Positions 15,516 to 24,007 of a DNA stretch of 36,818 nt are shown here, one piece after another (the stretch's first letter is position 1; each line of letters begins with the position of its first letter). This DNA is from Cytophagaceae bacterium (GTDB taxonomy: Bacteria; Bacteroidota; Bacteroidia; Cytophagales; Spirosomataceae). The stretch covers positions 1-36,818 of the forward strand of contig JAIYBU010000071.1 in assembly GCA_027488335.1 (NCBI GenBank). The letters are read 5' to 3'. Made by a program: the position numbers and the translations under genes. The notes beneath the pieces were generated by a model that searched no databases, was not told the origin of the DNA, and saw nothing but the letters and a program-made list of their open reading frames with translations.

Positions 15516-18500
15516 CTATTTCTTAGCTTTCCAAAAATGCCTTAAATCCAGCGTATTTGGGTATTCTGGATTTATTAACTCTATCGGTGTATCGGGCTTG
15601 AGGTCAGTTTTTGTTTGAGCCACAAATCTCGAAACCGTTGGTGTATCGAATACAGGAGCAGTTTGTTCAATCGTACTCGAAGGGGTATGTCCAAAATCCC
15701 AGAAACGACTGATTTTGCGAGATTCGGCTTCGTAGCTATTCACAGGATAAGTATCAAAACTTCTCCCTCCTGGGTGAGTTACAAAATACGTGCAGCCACC
15801 GATTATTCGGTTATTCCAAGTATCTACAATATCAAAAACCAAAGGTGCATCAACGCCCACATTCGGGTGCAATGCCGAAGGTGGATTCCACGCTTTATAT
15901 CTTATTCCTGCCACATATTCGCCTTTTGTTCCTGTACTTCTCAACGGGATTCGACACCCTTTGCAGAGTAAAATATGGCGTTCTGGAACAATTCCTGAGA
16001 TTTTCACTTGTAATCGTTCAAGGGAGGAATCAACAAAACGAGCTGTTCCCGAGTTGGATAATTCTTCGCCCAAAACGTGCCACGGCTCAATTCCGAGACG
16101 AATTTCGAGTTGAATATTATCGACCGTAATTCCCCCATGATGCGGAAAACGGAACTCAAAAAACGGGTCGAACCACGAAATGTCAAAATCATAGCCGCTA
16201 TCTTTTAAGTCGTTTACGACATCAATCATATCGAGATACGCAAAATGCGGTAGTAAAAATTTATCGTGTAATTCAGTTCCCCATCTAATGAGTTTCTTCT
16301 TGTAAGGTTTCTTCCAAAATTTCGCTACCAACGCACGCACCAAAAGGTTTTGCACCAAATTCATATGTTTGTGAGGTGGCATATCGAATGCTCTTAATTC
16401 CAAAATCCCTAAACGACCCGTTGGCGAATCGGGTGAGTATAATTTATCAATACAAAACTCTGTTCGGTGGGTATTGCCTGTAATATCAGTCAATAAATTT
16501 CTGAAAATACGGTCAACCATCCAAAATGGTACTTCTTTATCTTCGGGAATTTGCTCAAAAGCAATTTCCATCTCGTAAAGTCGTTCGTCTCTGCCTTCAT
16601 CAATGCGTGGGGCTTGGCTCGTTGGCCCTATAAATGGCCCTGCAAAAAGATAGCTCAATGCTGGGTGATGTTGCCAATAGGTAATCAGACTTCGTAGTAA
16701 ATCTGGTCGGCGAAGCAATGGACTATCTTCGGGCTTTGAAGCTCCAATTGTTACATGGTTTCCACCTCCAGTGCCTGTATGGCGGCCATCAACCATGAAT
16801 TTTTCTGTACCCAAACGAGCAAAAAAAGCTTCTTCGTAGAGTGCAGTTGTATTATCGACAATTTCTTGCCACGATTGGGCTGGATGTACGTTTACTTCGA
16901 TTACACCTGGGTCGGGCGTTACCATCATTTTTTCGATGCGGTAGTCAGCTTTTGGTGTATAACCTTCAATTCTGACTGGTATTAGAAGTTTTTCGGCAGT
17001 TTTTTCTACTGACGCCACCATATCAAGATACGTTTCGAGGTAATCAGTAGGGGGGAGAAAAACGTAAATGATGCCGTCACGTTCTTCTACGCATAAAGCC
17101 GTTGAAAAGGTATCCACTTCAAAAAGCAACGAAGCATCTTCTGAATTTTCTTTCTCGCCTGCTTCATCCGAAACTTTCTGTTTTGGGGCTGTATAATTCG
17201 GTGAAGCTGTCCCGTATCGCTCTTCGAGCGACTGATTGAAATCGCCCAAAGGAGGTAATTCTTCAAACAAACTTCGCTCAACTGGATGTTCACGTTTGAG
17301 TTTGGATGTTTTTGGTAACGATTCCAGTGGTAAACGTAAACCGATTGGAGAATTTCCTGGAATCAAATAACATTGCTGACGGCGGAACTCCCACACACAA
17401 CTCGTCCAATGGCCAGCTTCGTGTGCCCATTTTATGGGTAAAACAAATCCAGAAGGATTATTTAAGCCTTTTTCGAGCAATTTTGCCAGTGTGTGTCGCT
17501 GAATAGAATCTTTCAGATTAACTGCCAGCGGGTCGATATTTACGGGTAATTTGCCTTCTTCTAAAGCCCAGTAAATAGGGTCTTCATAAGTTGGCATGAG
17601 GTTTTTTGGGTCGATACCTAAATATTTTGTAAGCTCAATTGCAAAGCGTTCGGCATCGTGGAATGTATATTTCGTTTCACCTTCTTTGGCTACTAAATCA
17701 TCGTTTTTCCAAATCGGGAGGCCATCTTTTCTCCAGTAAAGTGCATATTGCCAGCGTGGAAATAACTCGCCTGGATACCATTTTCCTTGTCCGAAGTGTA
17801 GCAAACCGCCATGAGCAAAGCGTTTTTTGAGACGAAGGGCTAAATCGTAAGCCAGTTTTCGCTTGAGAGGGCCGTCGGCAGTTGAATTCCACTCGGGCGA
17901 TTCAAAATCATCAATTGAAACGAACGTTGGCTCTCCGCCCATTGTCAATCGAACGTCACCCTCGATGAGGTCTTTTTCAACGACATTTCCCACCTCCATT
18001 ACTTTATTCCATTGTTGTTCGGTGTAAGGTTTGGTTACTCGTGGATTTTCATGAATTCTGAAAACACTGTTATCAAATTCAAAACTTACTTCGCAAATAT
18101 CAGTTGCACCAGTTACTGGTGCGGCACTCGCATAATCGGGTGTGCAACTGAGCGGGATATGTCCTTCACTGGCAAAAAGCCCCGAAGTTGGGTCGAGGCC
18201 AATCCAACCAGCACCTGGCACGTAAGTTTCTACCCAAGCGTGTAAATCAGTAAAATCTTTTTCGGGGCCAGATGGGCCATCGAGCGATTTTATGTCGGGA
18301 GTGAGTTGGACTAAATAACCCGAAACAAAACGAGTGGCCAGTCCGAAACTACGTAAAACCTGCACCAAAAGCCAAGCAAAGTCTCTACAAGAGCCGCTTC
18401 CAAGTGTGAGCGTTTCTTCGCAGTTTTGTACGCCAGTTTCTAAACGTATATTGTATTTGAGGGCGTTATAAACTTGCTGATTCGCATATACCAGAAAATC

Positions 18501-18929
18501 GACGGTATTGATGCCTTTCTGAATAGACATTTGGTCGATAAAATGTTGTGTTTTTTCGCCAATATCTTTTTTCTCCAAATAAGGTACAAGCTCTTTTTGA
18601 AGCGTGGTTTCGTAGTTGAAAGGAAACTTCTCGGCATATTCTTCAACAAAAAAGTCAAAAGGGTTAATAACTTGTAAACGAGCAATGACTTCTACTTCTA
18701 TGCGTAATTCGGTCGTTTTTTCGGGAAAAACTACCCTTGCTTGGAAATTGCCGAAAGGGTCTTGTTGCCAGTTAATAAAATGATTTTCGGGAAGAACCTT
18801 AAATGAATATCCCTCAATGTTTGTTCGAGAATGAGCGGCAGGCCGCAGACGAAAAATATGCGGTGAAAGACTAACACTCCTATCAAATTTATAGGCTGTT
18901 TTGTGCGAAATGGCAACTTTTATAGACAT
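15516..18929 (-). CDS. Transglutaminase / DUF2126 (GS-like amidoligase) fusion
   Basis: This is a 1137-residue two-part protein. Residues 1-290 are a transglutaminase: an N-terminal region (about 3-85), then the catalytic core with GSGSCRDFAW (Cys181), DLHAWVETY (His230) and GLDPTSG (Asp246). Residues about 310-1130 are DUF2126, which comparative work has placed with glutamine-synthetase-like carboxylate-amine ligases. Visible conserved blocks include LTMGGEPTFVSIDD, GKWYPGELFPRWQ and HTGTGGGNHVTIG. It is predicted to join and cleave peptide-type bonds, probably in the cytoplasm as there is no signal peptide. It is the first gene of the minus-strand cluster, with its own 400-bp upstream region. 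Confidence 0.9.
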   Translation of the reverse strand: MSIKVAISHKTAYKFDRSVSLSPHIFRLRPAAHSRTNIEGYSFKVLPENHFINWQQDPFGNFQARVVFPEKTTELRIEVEVIARLQVINPFDFFVEEYAEKFPFNYETTLQKELVPYLEKKDIGEKTQHFIDQMSIQKGINTVDFLVYANQQVYNALKYNIRLETGVQNCEETLTLGSGSCRDFAWLLVQVLRSFGLATRFVSGYLVQLTPDIKSLDGPSGPEKDFTDLHAWVETYVPGAGWIGLDPTSGLFASEGHIPLSCTPDYASAAPVTGATDICEVSFEFDNSVFRIHENPRVTKPYTEQQWNKVMEVGNVVEKDLIEGDVRLTMGGEPTFVSIDDFESPEWNSTADGPLKRKLAYDLALRLKKRFAHGGLLHFGQGKWYPGELFPRWQYALYWRKDGLPIWKNDDLVAKEGETKYTFHDAERFAIELTKYLGIDPKNLMPTYEDPIYWALEEGKLPVNIDPLAVNLKDSIQRHTLAKLLEKGLNNPSGFVLPIKWAHEAGHWTSCVWEFRRQQCYLIPGNSPIGLRLPLESLPKTSKLKREHPVERSLFEELPPLGDFNQSLEERYGTASPNYTAPKQKVSDEAGEKENSEDASLLFEVDTFSTALCVEERDGIIYVFLPPTDYLETYLDMVASVEKTAEKLLIPVRIEGYTPKADYRIEKMMVTPDPGVIEVNVHPAQSWQEIVDNTTALYEEAFFARLGTEKFMVDGRHTGTGGGNHVTIGASKPEDSPLLRRPDLLRSLITYWQHHPALSYLFAGPFIGPTSQAPRIDEGRDERLYEMEIAFEQIPEDKEVPFWMVDRIFRNLLTDITGNTHRTEFCIDKLYSPDSPTGRLGILELRAFDMPPHKHMNLVQNLLVRALVAKFWKKPYKKKLIRWGTELHDKFLLPHFAYLDMIDVVNDLKDSGYDFDISWFDPFFEFRFPHHGGITVDNIQLEIRLGIEPWHVLGEELSNSGTARFVDSSLERLQVKISGIVPERHILLCKGCRIPLRSTGTKGEYVAGIRYKAWNPPSALHPNVGVDAPLVFDIVDTWNNRIIGGCTYFVTHPGGRSFDTYPVNSYEAESRKISRFWDFGHTPSSTIEQTAPVFDTPTVSRFVAQTKTDLKPDTPIELINPEYPNTLDLRHFWKAKK

Positions 18930-19338
18930 AGTGTTTTTGAAAGCTTAGAATCAACTATGTCAATATAAATGAAAAAAAGTTATTTAATAAATATACGGAC
19001 AAAAACCCTTGAAAAGTAATATTATTGGGTGGATTAGTGCAAGAAATGATTTCATAATGTATGGTTAGTTTGTCAAAATCTATAATAACCAACAAGGTAA
19101 AAGATGATTTACTTTGGGGATTAGAATATTTTTTGTGCATTTTTGTCATAGTAAATAAATTTATAATTTCGTCAAGAAAATGCAACTTTGAACCTCTCGA
19201 AAACCTAATTTACGTATCTGACTTAAATTAGTGGTATAATATTTGTCCTATCTTAAATATACATCATTGTTATTAAGTCTCCTTGATTTGCTATTGAATC
19301 ATTTAAGTTGAGGAGCGGCTTTTGCTCACATCTCATTT
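18930..19338. other. Divergent intergenic region, probable promoters
   Basis: About 410 AT-rich bases separate the DUF2126 gene from the C39 ABC exporter, which diverge. On the minus strand TAACTTTT (18982-18975), preceded by a TTTTTG, resembles a weak Bacteroidetes promoter. On the plus strand GTATAATATTTG near 19231-19243 is a weak candidate. A small GAGC/GCTC hairpin (19313-19327) sits just before the exporter ATG. I see no gene here. Confidence 0.4.
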
Positions 19339-21531
19339 ATGAAAAGTTTTCCTTTTTTCAAGCAATTCGATACGATGGATTGTGGCCCTACTTGTTTACG
19401 AATGATTGCCAAACACTTTGGCAAAAATTATTCTTTGCAAACCCTGCGTGAAAAAAGTGGAATAAATAAAGAAGGGGTGTCTATGGCGGGTATAGGAATG
19501 GCTGCCGAACAAATAGGTTTCCGCACTTTGGTTGCCAAAATTTCTTTTGAAAAACTTATTTCAGATGCCCCAATGCCATTTATTGCTCACTGGAAGCAAA
19601 ATCATTTTGTGGTGGTTTATGCCATTAAAAAAGACAAAGTTTTTGTTGCCGACCCTGGTATTGGCTTGGTCGAATATGATTTCAAAGAGTTTAAAAGCTA
19701 CTGGACAAGCGGCGTTAACAATGCCAACGAACAGACGGGCATCGTGATGTTGTTTGAGGCTACGCCCAAGTTTTTTATTAACGACGAAGAAAAGCAAGAT
19801 TCAAGTCTCACATTCGGGCATATATTTAGCTATTTATTTACTTACAAAAGCCTGCTGATTCAAATCGCTTGGGGCTTGCTCATGGGCGGAGTTTTACAGT
19901 TGATTTTGCCTTTTCTTACTCAATCAATTATTGATGTTGGCATCAATACTCGCAACCTTAATTTTATTAATTTAGTGCTCATTGGGCAGTTTGTGCTGTA
20001 TTTTGGGCGGTCAGTAGTAGAATTTATTCGAGGTTGGATTTTCCTGCATATTGGGTCGAGAATCAATATTTCGATATTATCCGATTTTTTTATCAAGTTG
20101 CTTCGTTTACCGATTTCGTATTTTGATACAAAATTTCAAGGCGATTTACTACAACGAATAGGCGACCACGAAAAAATCGAAAGTTTTCTTACAAATACCG
20201 TCATCAGTACGATTTATGGCATTTTCAATTTTATCATTTTTAGTATTGTACTTTGTATTTTTAGCCTAAAAATATTTGCCATGTTTTTGGTTGGAAGCCT
20301 TCTCTATATTGCTTGGATTTGGCTATTTCTCAAACAAAGAAAGATTCTTAACAATCGAAGTTTTGAAACAGCCGCTAAAAGTCAAACAGCTACTTTGCAA
20401 ATCGTTGATGGTATTCAGGAAATAAAATTGACCAACAGCGAACAACAAAAACGTTGGGATTGGGAAAATATTCAAGCTTCGTTGTTTAGGCTAAACATGA
20501 AAGGGTTGGGGCTATCGCAAATACAGAGTGCAGGAGCGTTGTTTATCAATGAAGGTAAAAATATTTTTATAACCTACCTCACAGCTCGCTCCGTAATTGA
20601 GGGTGAAATGACTCTCGGAATGATGCTATCGGTTGGTTATATTTTAGGGATGTTAAATGGGCCTATCGAACAATTTATTCATTTTATTCAAGATTATCAA
20701 GATGCCAAACTGAGCCTTGCCCGACTCAATGATATTCATAAAGTAGAAGATGAAGAGCCTATTGGCAAGCAGAGATTAGTCGAGCTTCCAATCAATAAAT
20801 CGTTGTTTTTTAATGGTTTATCATTCAAATATCCAGGCACAACCCGAAACATTTTAGAAAATATTGATATCACAATTCCGCAAGGTAAAACAACCGCTAT
20901 TGTAGGTTCGAGTGGTAGTGGAAAAACTACGATTTTGAAACTTTTGCTCAAATTTTATCAACCAAGTAAAGGTCAAATCATCGTTGGAAACACCTATCTA
21001 AATAGTATCAACCATAATTATTGGCGAAGCCGCTGTGGAGCAGTTTTACAAGATGGATTTGTATTTTCCGACACCATTGCTCGAAATATCGCCGTAGGAG
21101 AAGAATTTGTTGATTTATACCGCCTCAATCATGCGGCTCATGTGGCCAATATCAATGATTTTATCGAAAGCCTTCCTTTGGGATATAGCACAAAAATTGG
21201 TGCAGAAGGCAATGGCTTAAGCCAAGGGCAAAAACAACGATTATTGATAGCAAGAGCGGTTTATAAAAACCCAGAATATATCTTTTTTGATGAAGCAACC
21301 AACGCCCTTGATGCCAATAATGAGAAGGTAATCATGGAAAATCTTACAGAGTTTTTTAAGGAAAAAACCGTTGTGGTTGTAGCTCATAGATTAAGTACCG
21401 TAAAGAATGCCGACCAAATTATAGTACTCGAACAAGGACAAATCGTAGAAATAGGCACGCACGAAACCTTGACACAACTACAAGGACGCTATTATGAGTT
21501 AGTGAAAAATCAGTTAGAGTTAGGAAATTGA
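19339..21531 (+). CDS. C39 peptidase-containing ABC exporter
   Basis: This 730-residue bacteriocin-type transporter removes double-glycine leaders during export. Residues 1-125 are a C39 peptidase with the triad MDCGPTC (Cys15), QNHFVVVY (His89) and ADPG (Asp105), plus the oxyanion Gln9. A six-helix ABC membrane domain follows (about 165-450), then the ATPase with Walker A GSSGSGKTT (about 523-531), signature LSQGQKQRL (about 627) and Walker B YIFFDEATNAL (about 647-657). All catalytic residues are present. It is the first gene of an operon with an HlyD adaptor and a Crp/Fnr regulator. The 89-aa GG-leader peptide at 23480-23749 is the obvious substrate. Confidence 0.95.
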   Translation: MKSFPFFKQFDTMDCGPTCLRMIAKHFGKNYSLQTLREKSGINKEGVSMAGIGMAAEQIGFRTLVAKISFEKLISDAPMPFIAHWKQNHFVVVYAIKKDKVFVADPGIGLVEYDFKEFKSYWTSGVNNANEQTGIVMLFEATPKFFINDEEKQDSSLTFGHIFSYLFTYKSLLIQIAWGLLMGGVLQLILPFLTQSIIDVGINTRNLNFINLVLIGQFVLYFGRSVVEFIRGWIFLHIGSRINISILSDFFIKLLRLPISYFDTKFQGDLLQRIGDHEKIESFLTNTVISTIYGIFNFIIFSIVLCIFSLKIFAMFLVGSLLYIAWIWLFLKQRKILNNRSFETAAKSQTATLQIVDGIQEIKLTNSEQQKRWDWENIQASLFRLNMKGLGLSQIQSAGALFINEGKNIFITYLTARSVIEGEMTLGMMLSVGYILGMLNGPIEQFIHFIQDYQDAKLSLARLNDIHKVEDEEPIGKQRLVELPINKSLFFNGLSFKYPGTTRNILENIDITIPQGKTTAIVGSSGSGKTTILKLLLKFYQPSKGQIIVGNTYLNSINHNYWRSRCGAVLQDGFVFSDTIARNIAVGEEFVDLYRLNHAAHVANINDFIESLPLGYSTKIGAEGNGLSQGQKQRLLIARAVYKNPEYIFFDEATNALDANNEKVIMENLTEFFKEKTVVVVAHRLSTVKNADQIIVLEQGQIVEIGTHETLTQLQGRYYELVKNQLELGN

Positions 21532-21540
21532 TTGCAAAAA

Positions 21541-22839
21541 ATGAAAAAAAAACAAGACAAAGTTTATAGAGAACTCCGAAGCGATTCTGTGCAAGAAATA
21601 ATGAATTACCAACCCGCTTGGCTTATTCGTAATGGCACGGCTTTGTTTTCAATTTTCTTTCTTTTGATGTTTACTGGTACTTTTTTTATTAGTTTTCCTG
21701 ATATTGTCAAAGGCACATTGAAACTGACTTCGTATGACATGCCCAAGGCAATTGTGGCAAAAACAACTGGAAAAATCACCAAATTATTTGTCAAAGAAAA
21801 TACGGTTGTGCAAACAAACGACATTTTGGCTTACCTGGAAGCAACTGCAAACCATGACGAAGTTTTGGCTCTTTCAAGGCAATTAGAAGAAGTAGAAAAA
21901 GAAGTTTCGGAAGGTAAATATTCAAAACTAAGCTCTTTTCAAAAAAGTAATTTCACGAATCTTGGCGAGCTTCAACCCGATTTTCAGCAGTTTCAGCAAT
22001 CAACGATTCAGCTTCAAACCATGCTTTCCAATGGTTTTGGAAGCCAAAAGAAAGATATTCTTGAAAAAGAGTTGCAGAATTCTAAATATTCAGCCTCAAA
22101 GCTCAACGAGCAACGCCAAATCTACCAAAGAGATTTTATGCTGGCTGAAAAAGACTTTGCTACCCAACAACGACTCGCCCGTCAGGGAATTATTTCAAGC
22201 AATGACTTATCAAAAGAAGAGAGCAGAATGCTATCAAAACAACTGGCTTTGAAGCAAATTGAGTCGCAGATAATCAATAACCAAGCCGAGCAAAGTGCCA
22301 AAACCAAAGAATTGCTCGAACTTGATAAAAATCTATTTGAGCAAAAAAATTATTCTTTTGAAGGTTTAAAAACATTGGTAAGTGCCGTCAATAAATGGAA
22401 AAACACTTACATACTCACAGCGTCGTCGTCGGGGAGTATCCTGTTTCAAACCAATATTCAAGAAAATCAAGTGGTTTTAGCCAATCAAGAGGTTTTTTAT
22501 ATAGGAAATAAGAAAAACAACCTTCCGATTGGTCAGATTCAGATTGCACAAGATAACCTCGGAAAAGTAAAGGTTGGTCAGAAAGTAATCATACGATTCA
22601 ATAGCTATCCTTCCGAAGAATTCGGTACAATTGATGGTGTGGTCGAGTTTATTTCGCAGATTCCTGAAAAAGATAATAGCTATTTAGTGAAAGTAAAACT
22701 GCCCAGAGGTTTAAAAACAACGTATAATAAACAGTTGAGTTTCAGAAATGGAATGTTGGCAAATGCCGATATTATTACCGAAGATAAATCGCTTGCTGCC
22801 AAAATCTTGTATCAATTCAGAAAAGCTGTTCAACGATAA
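21541..22839 (+). CDS. HlyD-family periplasmic adaptor
   Basis: This membrane fusion protein of about 432 residues would connect the C39 ABC exporter with an outer-membrane channel. There is a short cytoplasmic N-terminus, one membrane helix (about residues 27-48) and a lipoyl-like half motif (KTTGKITKLFVKENTVVQTN). A long coiled-coil hairpin with many Gln/Lys/Glu follows (about 90-270), then the second half motif (TASSSGSILFQTNIQENQVV) and a beta-barrel C-terminus (KVGQKVIIRFNSYPSEEFG). I start at the ATG at 21541, nine bases after the exporter stop; an in-frame TTG at 21532 is less likely. A nine-A run follows the start codon directly. Confidence 0.9.
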   Translation: MKKKQDKVYRELRSDSVQEIMNYQPAWLIRNGTALFSIFFLLMFTGTFFISFPDIVKGTLKLTSYDMPKAIVAKTTGKITKLFVKENTVVQTNDILAYLEATANHDEVLALSRQLEEVEKEVSEGKYSKLSSFQKSNFTNLGELQPDFQQFQQSTIQLQTMLSNGFGSQKKDILEKELQNSKYSASKLNEQRQIYQRDFMLAEKDFATQQRLARQGIISSNDLSKEESRMLSKQLALKQIESQIINNQAEQSAKTKELLELDKNLFEQKNYSFEGLKTLVSAVNKWKNTYILTASSSGSILFQTNIQENQVVLANQEVFYIGNKKNNLPIGQIQIAQDNLGKVKVGQKVIIRFNSYPSEEFGTIDGVVEFISQIPEKDNSYLVKVKLPRGLKTTYNKQLSFRNGMLANADIITEDKSLAAKILYQFRKAVQR

Positions 22840-22852
22840 ATTTGCTCTAATT

Positions 22853-23422
22853 ATGAATTATTCCTTTAATGTTGTTGAAGAATTTAAATTACTTAATTCC
22901 TGTATTCAGACTGAGATTTTATCCAGACTAAAAGTTTTAGAATTTGCTAAAAACGAGCATCTTTTAGTGAAAGGAGATATTTGTAAAGGTATTTATATCA
23001 TCGAAAAGGGGTGCTGTCGCACGTATTTCGTCAAAAGAAACAGAGAAATAACAACCTCTTTTCGGACAGAAAAAAACTATATATATTCGCCAAAAAGTTA
23101 TCTAAACCAAATCCCCTCCGAAGAATACATACAGGCCTTAGAAGATACAACGTGCTATTTTATGTCGTATAAAAGCATAGACGCTCTTTTAGATAAGTTT
23201 CTGGAATTCAATGTTTTTGTTCGTAAAATATACGAAGTATTATTTTTGAATGAACTTAATACATTAAATTCTTTCAGAACTCTGAGTGCTTTAGAACGCT
23301 ATGATTTATTTATGGCAGAATCGCCCAAAATATTGCAACGTGTATCGTTGCGGCATTTAGCGTCTTTTTTGGGTATGAGTCAGGAAACTCTTAGCCGAAT
23401 GAGACGGCAAAGTGTAGAATAA
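22853..23422 (+). CDS. Crp/Fnr-family transcription regulator of the peptide cluster
   Basis: The 189-residue protein has a cyclic-nucleotide-binding-type beta-roll (about 25-115: HLLVKGDICKGIYIIEKGCC), a long dimerisation helix and a short C-terminal helix-turn-helix, VSLRHLASFLGMSQETLSRM. The recognition helix carries Glu178-x-x-Ser181-Arg182, the ExxSR triad that reads TTGAT half sites in FNR-type proteins. The N-terminal iron-sulfur cysteines of FNR are not arranged as expected, so the signal sensed is unknown. The start at 22853 lies 13 bases after the HlyD stop; an earlier in-frame ATG at 22748 inside hlyD is rejected. It closes the transporter operon before a strong terminator. Confidence 0.85.
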   Translation: MNYSFNVVEEFKLLNSCIQTEILSRLKVLEFAKNEHLLVKGDICKGIYIIEKGCCRTYFVKRNREITTSFRTEKNYIYSPKSYLNQIPSEEYIQALEDTTCYFMSYKSIDALLDKFLEFNVFVRKIYEVLFLNELNTLNSFRTLSALERYDLFMAESPKILQRVSLRHLASFLGMSQETLSRMRRQSVE

Positions 23423-23452
23423 AAAAAGCCTTGAATTTCAAGGCTTTTTTTA
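23421..23452. terminator. Bidirectional terminator between regulator and peptide gene
   Basis: GCCTTGA pairs with TCAAGGC around a 3-base loop, with A7 on the left and T7 on the right, so it has a U tract in both directions. It serves the Crp/Fnr gene (whose stop lies at its edge) and the convergent peptide gene ending at 23480. Confidence 0.85.
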
Positions 23453-23479
23453 TTCTTTCTGGATACGAGTGTAAATTTA

Positions 23480-23749
23480 TTATCTACAACCACCGAAAGA
23501 GAAGCTAAATGAAAACGAAAGGCCTGTAGTACAAGTTGGCTTTGGAGCACAAGGAGTTGGATATCCACCTGTATTGCATGATGGAGCAGGAGGAGTATAA
23601 CAAGGCTTTGGCTGACAAACTACTGGTGCAGGTTGACAAACTGGTTTTGGAACACATGTAGTAAGCAAAGATAAAAGCCCGAAAGTACCACCTTTTACTT
23701 CTTCAATGTTTGTGATTTCGAATGATGCGAAATTGTCTAATGATTTCAT
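23480..23749 (-). CDS. Double-glycine-leader, cysteine- and proline-rich peptide precursor
   Basis: The 89-residue product has a classic C39-type leader: MKSLDNFASFEITNIEEVKGG, cleaved after Gly21. Hydrophobic residues sit at -4 (Val18), -7 (Ile15) and -12 (Phe10), as the peptidase expects. The 68-residue core has eight cysteines (32, 38, 45, 50, 58, 67, 73, 88). They are spaced by Pro/Lys motifs (VPKPVC, QPKPC, APKPTC), then a Ser-Phe repeat (LSFSFSFSFGGC) and a C-terminal Arg. Core Ser/Thr and Cys offer sites for dehydration, glycosylation or disulfides. No known family was recognised. It is flanked by the exporter operon, TolC and two possible tailoring enzymes. Confidence 0.85.
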   Translation of the reverse strand: MKSLDNFASFEITNIEEVKGGTFGLLSLLTTCVPKPVCQPAPVVCQPKPCYTPPAPSCNTGGYPTPCAPKPTCTTGLSFSFSFSFGGCR

Positions 23750-23825
23750 TTTTTTAGTTTTTTAAGGTTCAAAAACCTCAGTCATCGGCTCACTCAATAG
23801 CATAACGACTAAGAAATTACTTCTA

Positions 23826-23833
23826 CAAATATA
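23826..23833 (-). promoter_or_regulatory. Probable -7 box of the peptide gene
   Basis: TATATTTG on the minus strand matches TAnnTTTG exactly. The expected start site is near 23819, giving a 5' leader of about 70 bases. No clear TTG is found at -33, which would fit a promoter that needs an activator. Confidence 0.45.
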
Positions 23834-23852
23834 TTACTAACATTAACTAAAA

Positions 23853-23866
23853 AATACTTAAGTATT
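23853..23866. promoter_or_regulatory. Perfect palindrome AATACTTAAGTATT
   Basis: A 14-bp perfect palindrome lies 2 bases from the FNR-type box in the peptide/TolC intergenic region. It may be a second operator; by itself the evidence is only symmetry and position. Confidence 0.35.
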
Positions 23867-23868
23867 AT

Positions 23869-23890
23869 CTTTTTGATATATATCAAAAAG
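23869..23890. promoter_or_regulatory. FNR-type operator (TTGAT-N4-ATCAA)
   Basis: A perfect 22-bp palindrome, CTTTTTGATATATATCAAAAAG, contains TTGAT-ATAT-ATCAA (23873-23886), the FNR consensus. Its centre is about 60 bases upstream of the predicted start site of the peptide gene and about 128 bases upstream of the TolC start codon. The Crp/Fnr protein encoded 450 bases away has the ExxSR triad that reads TTGAT. Confidence 0.65.
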
Positions 23891-24007
23891 GATAAAAAAT
23901 TTATTAAGTGGTACGGTTTTTGCATAAAACTTACAAAATAAGCAATTCTGTGACGCTATCTTATCCGTTGGTTTTCGAATAATTCGACTCTCTATTTTAG
24001 TGTTTTT

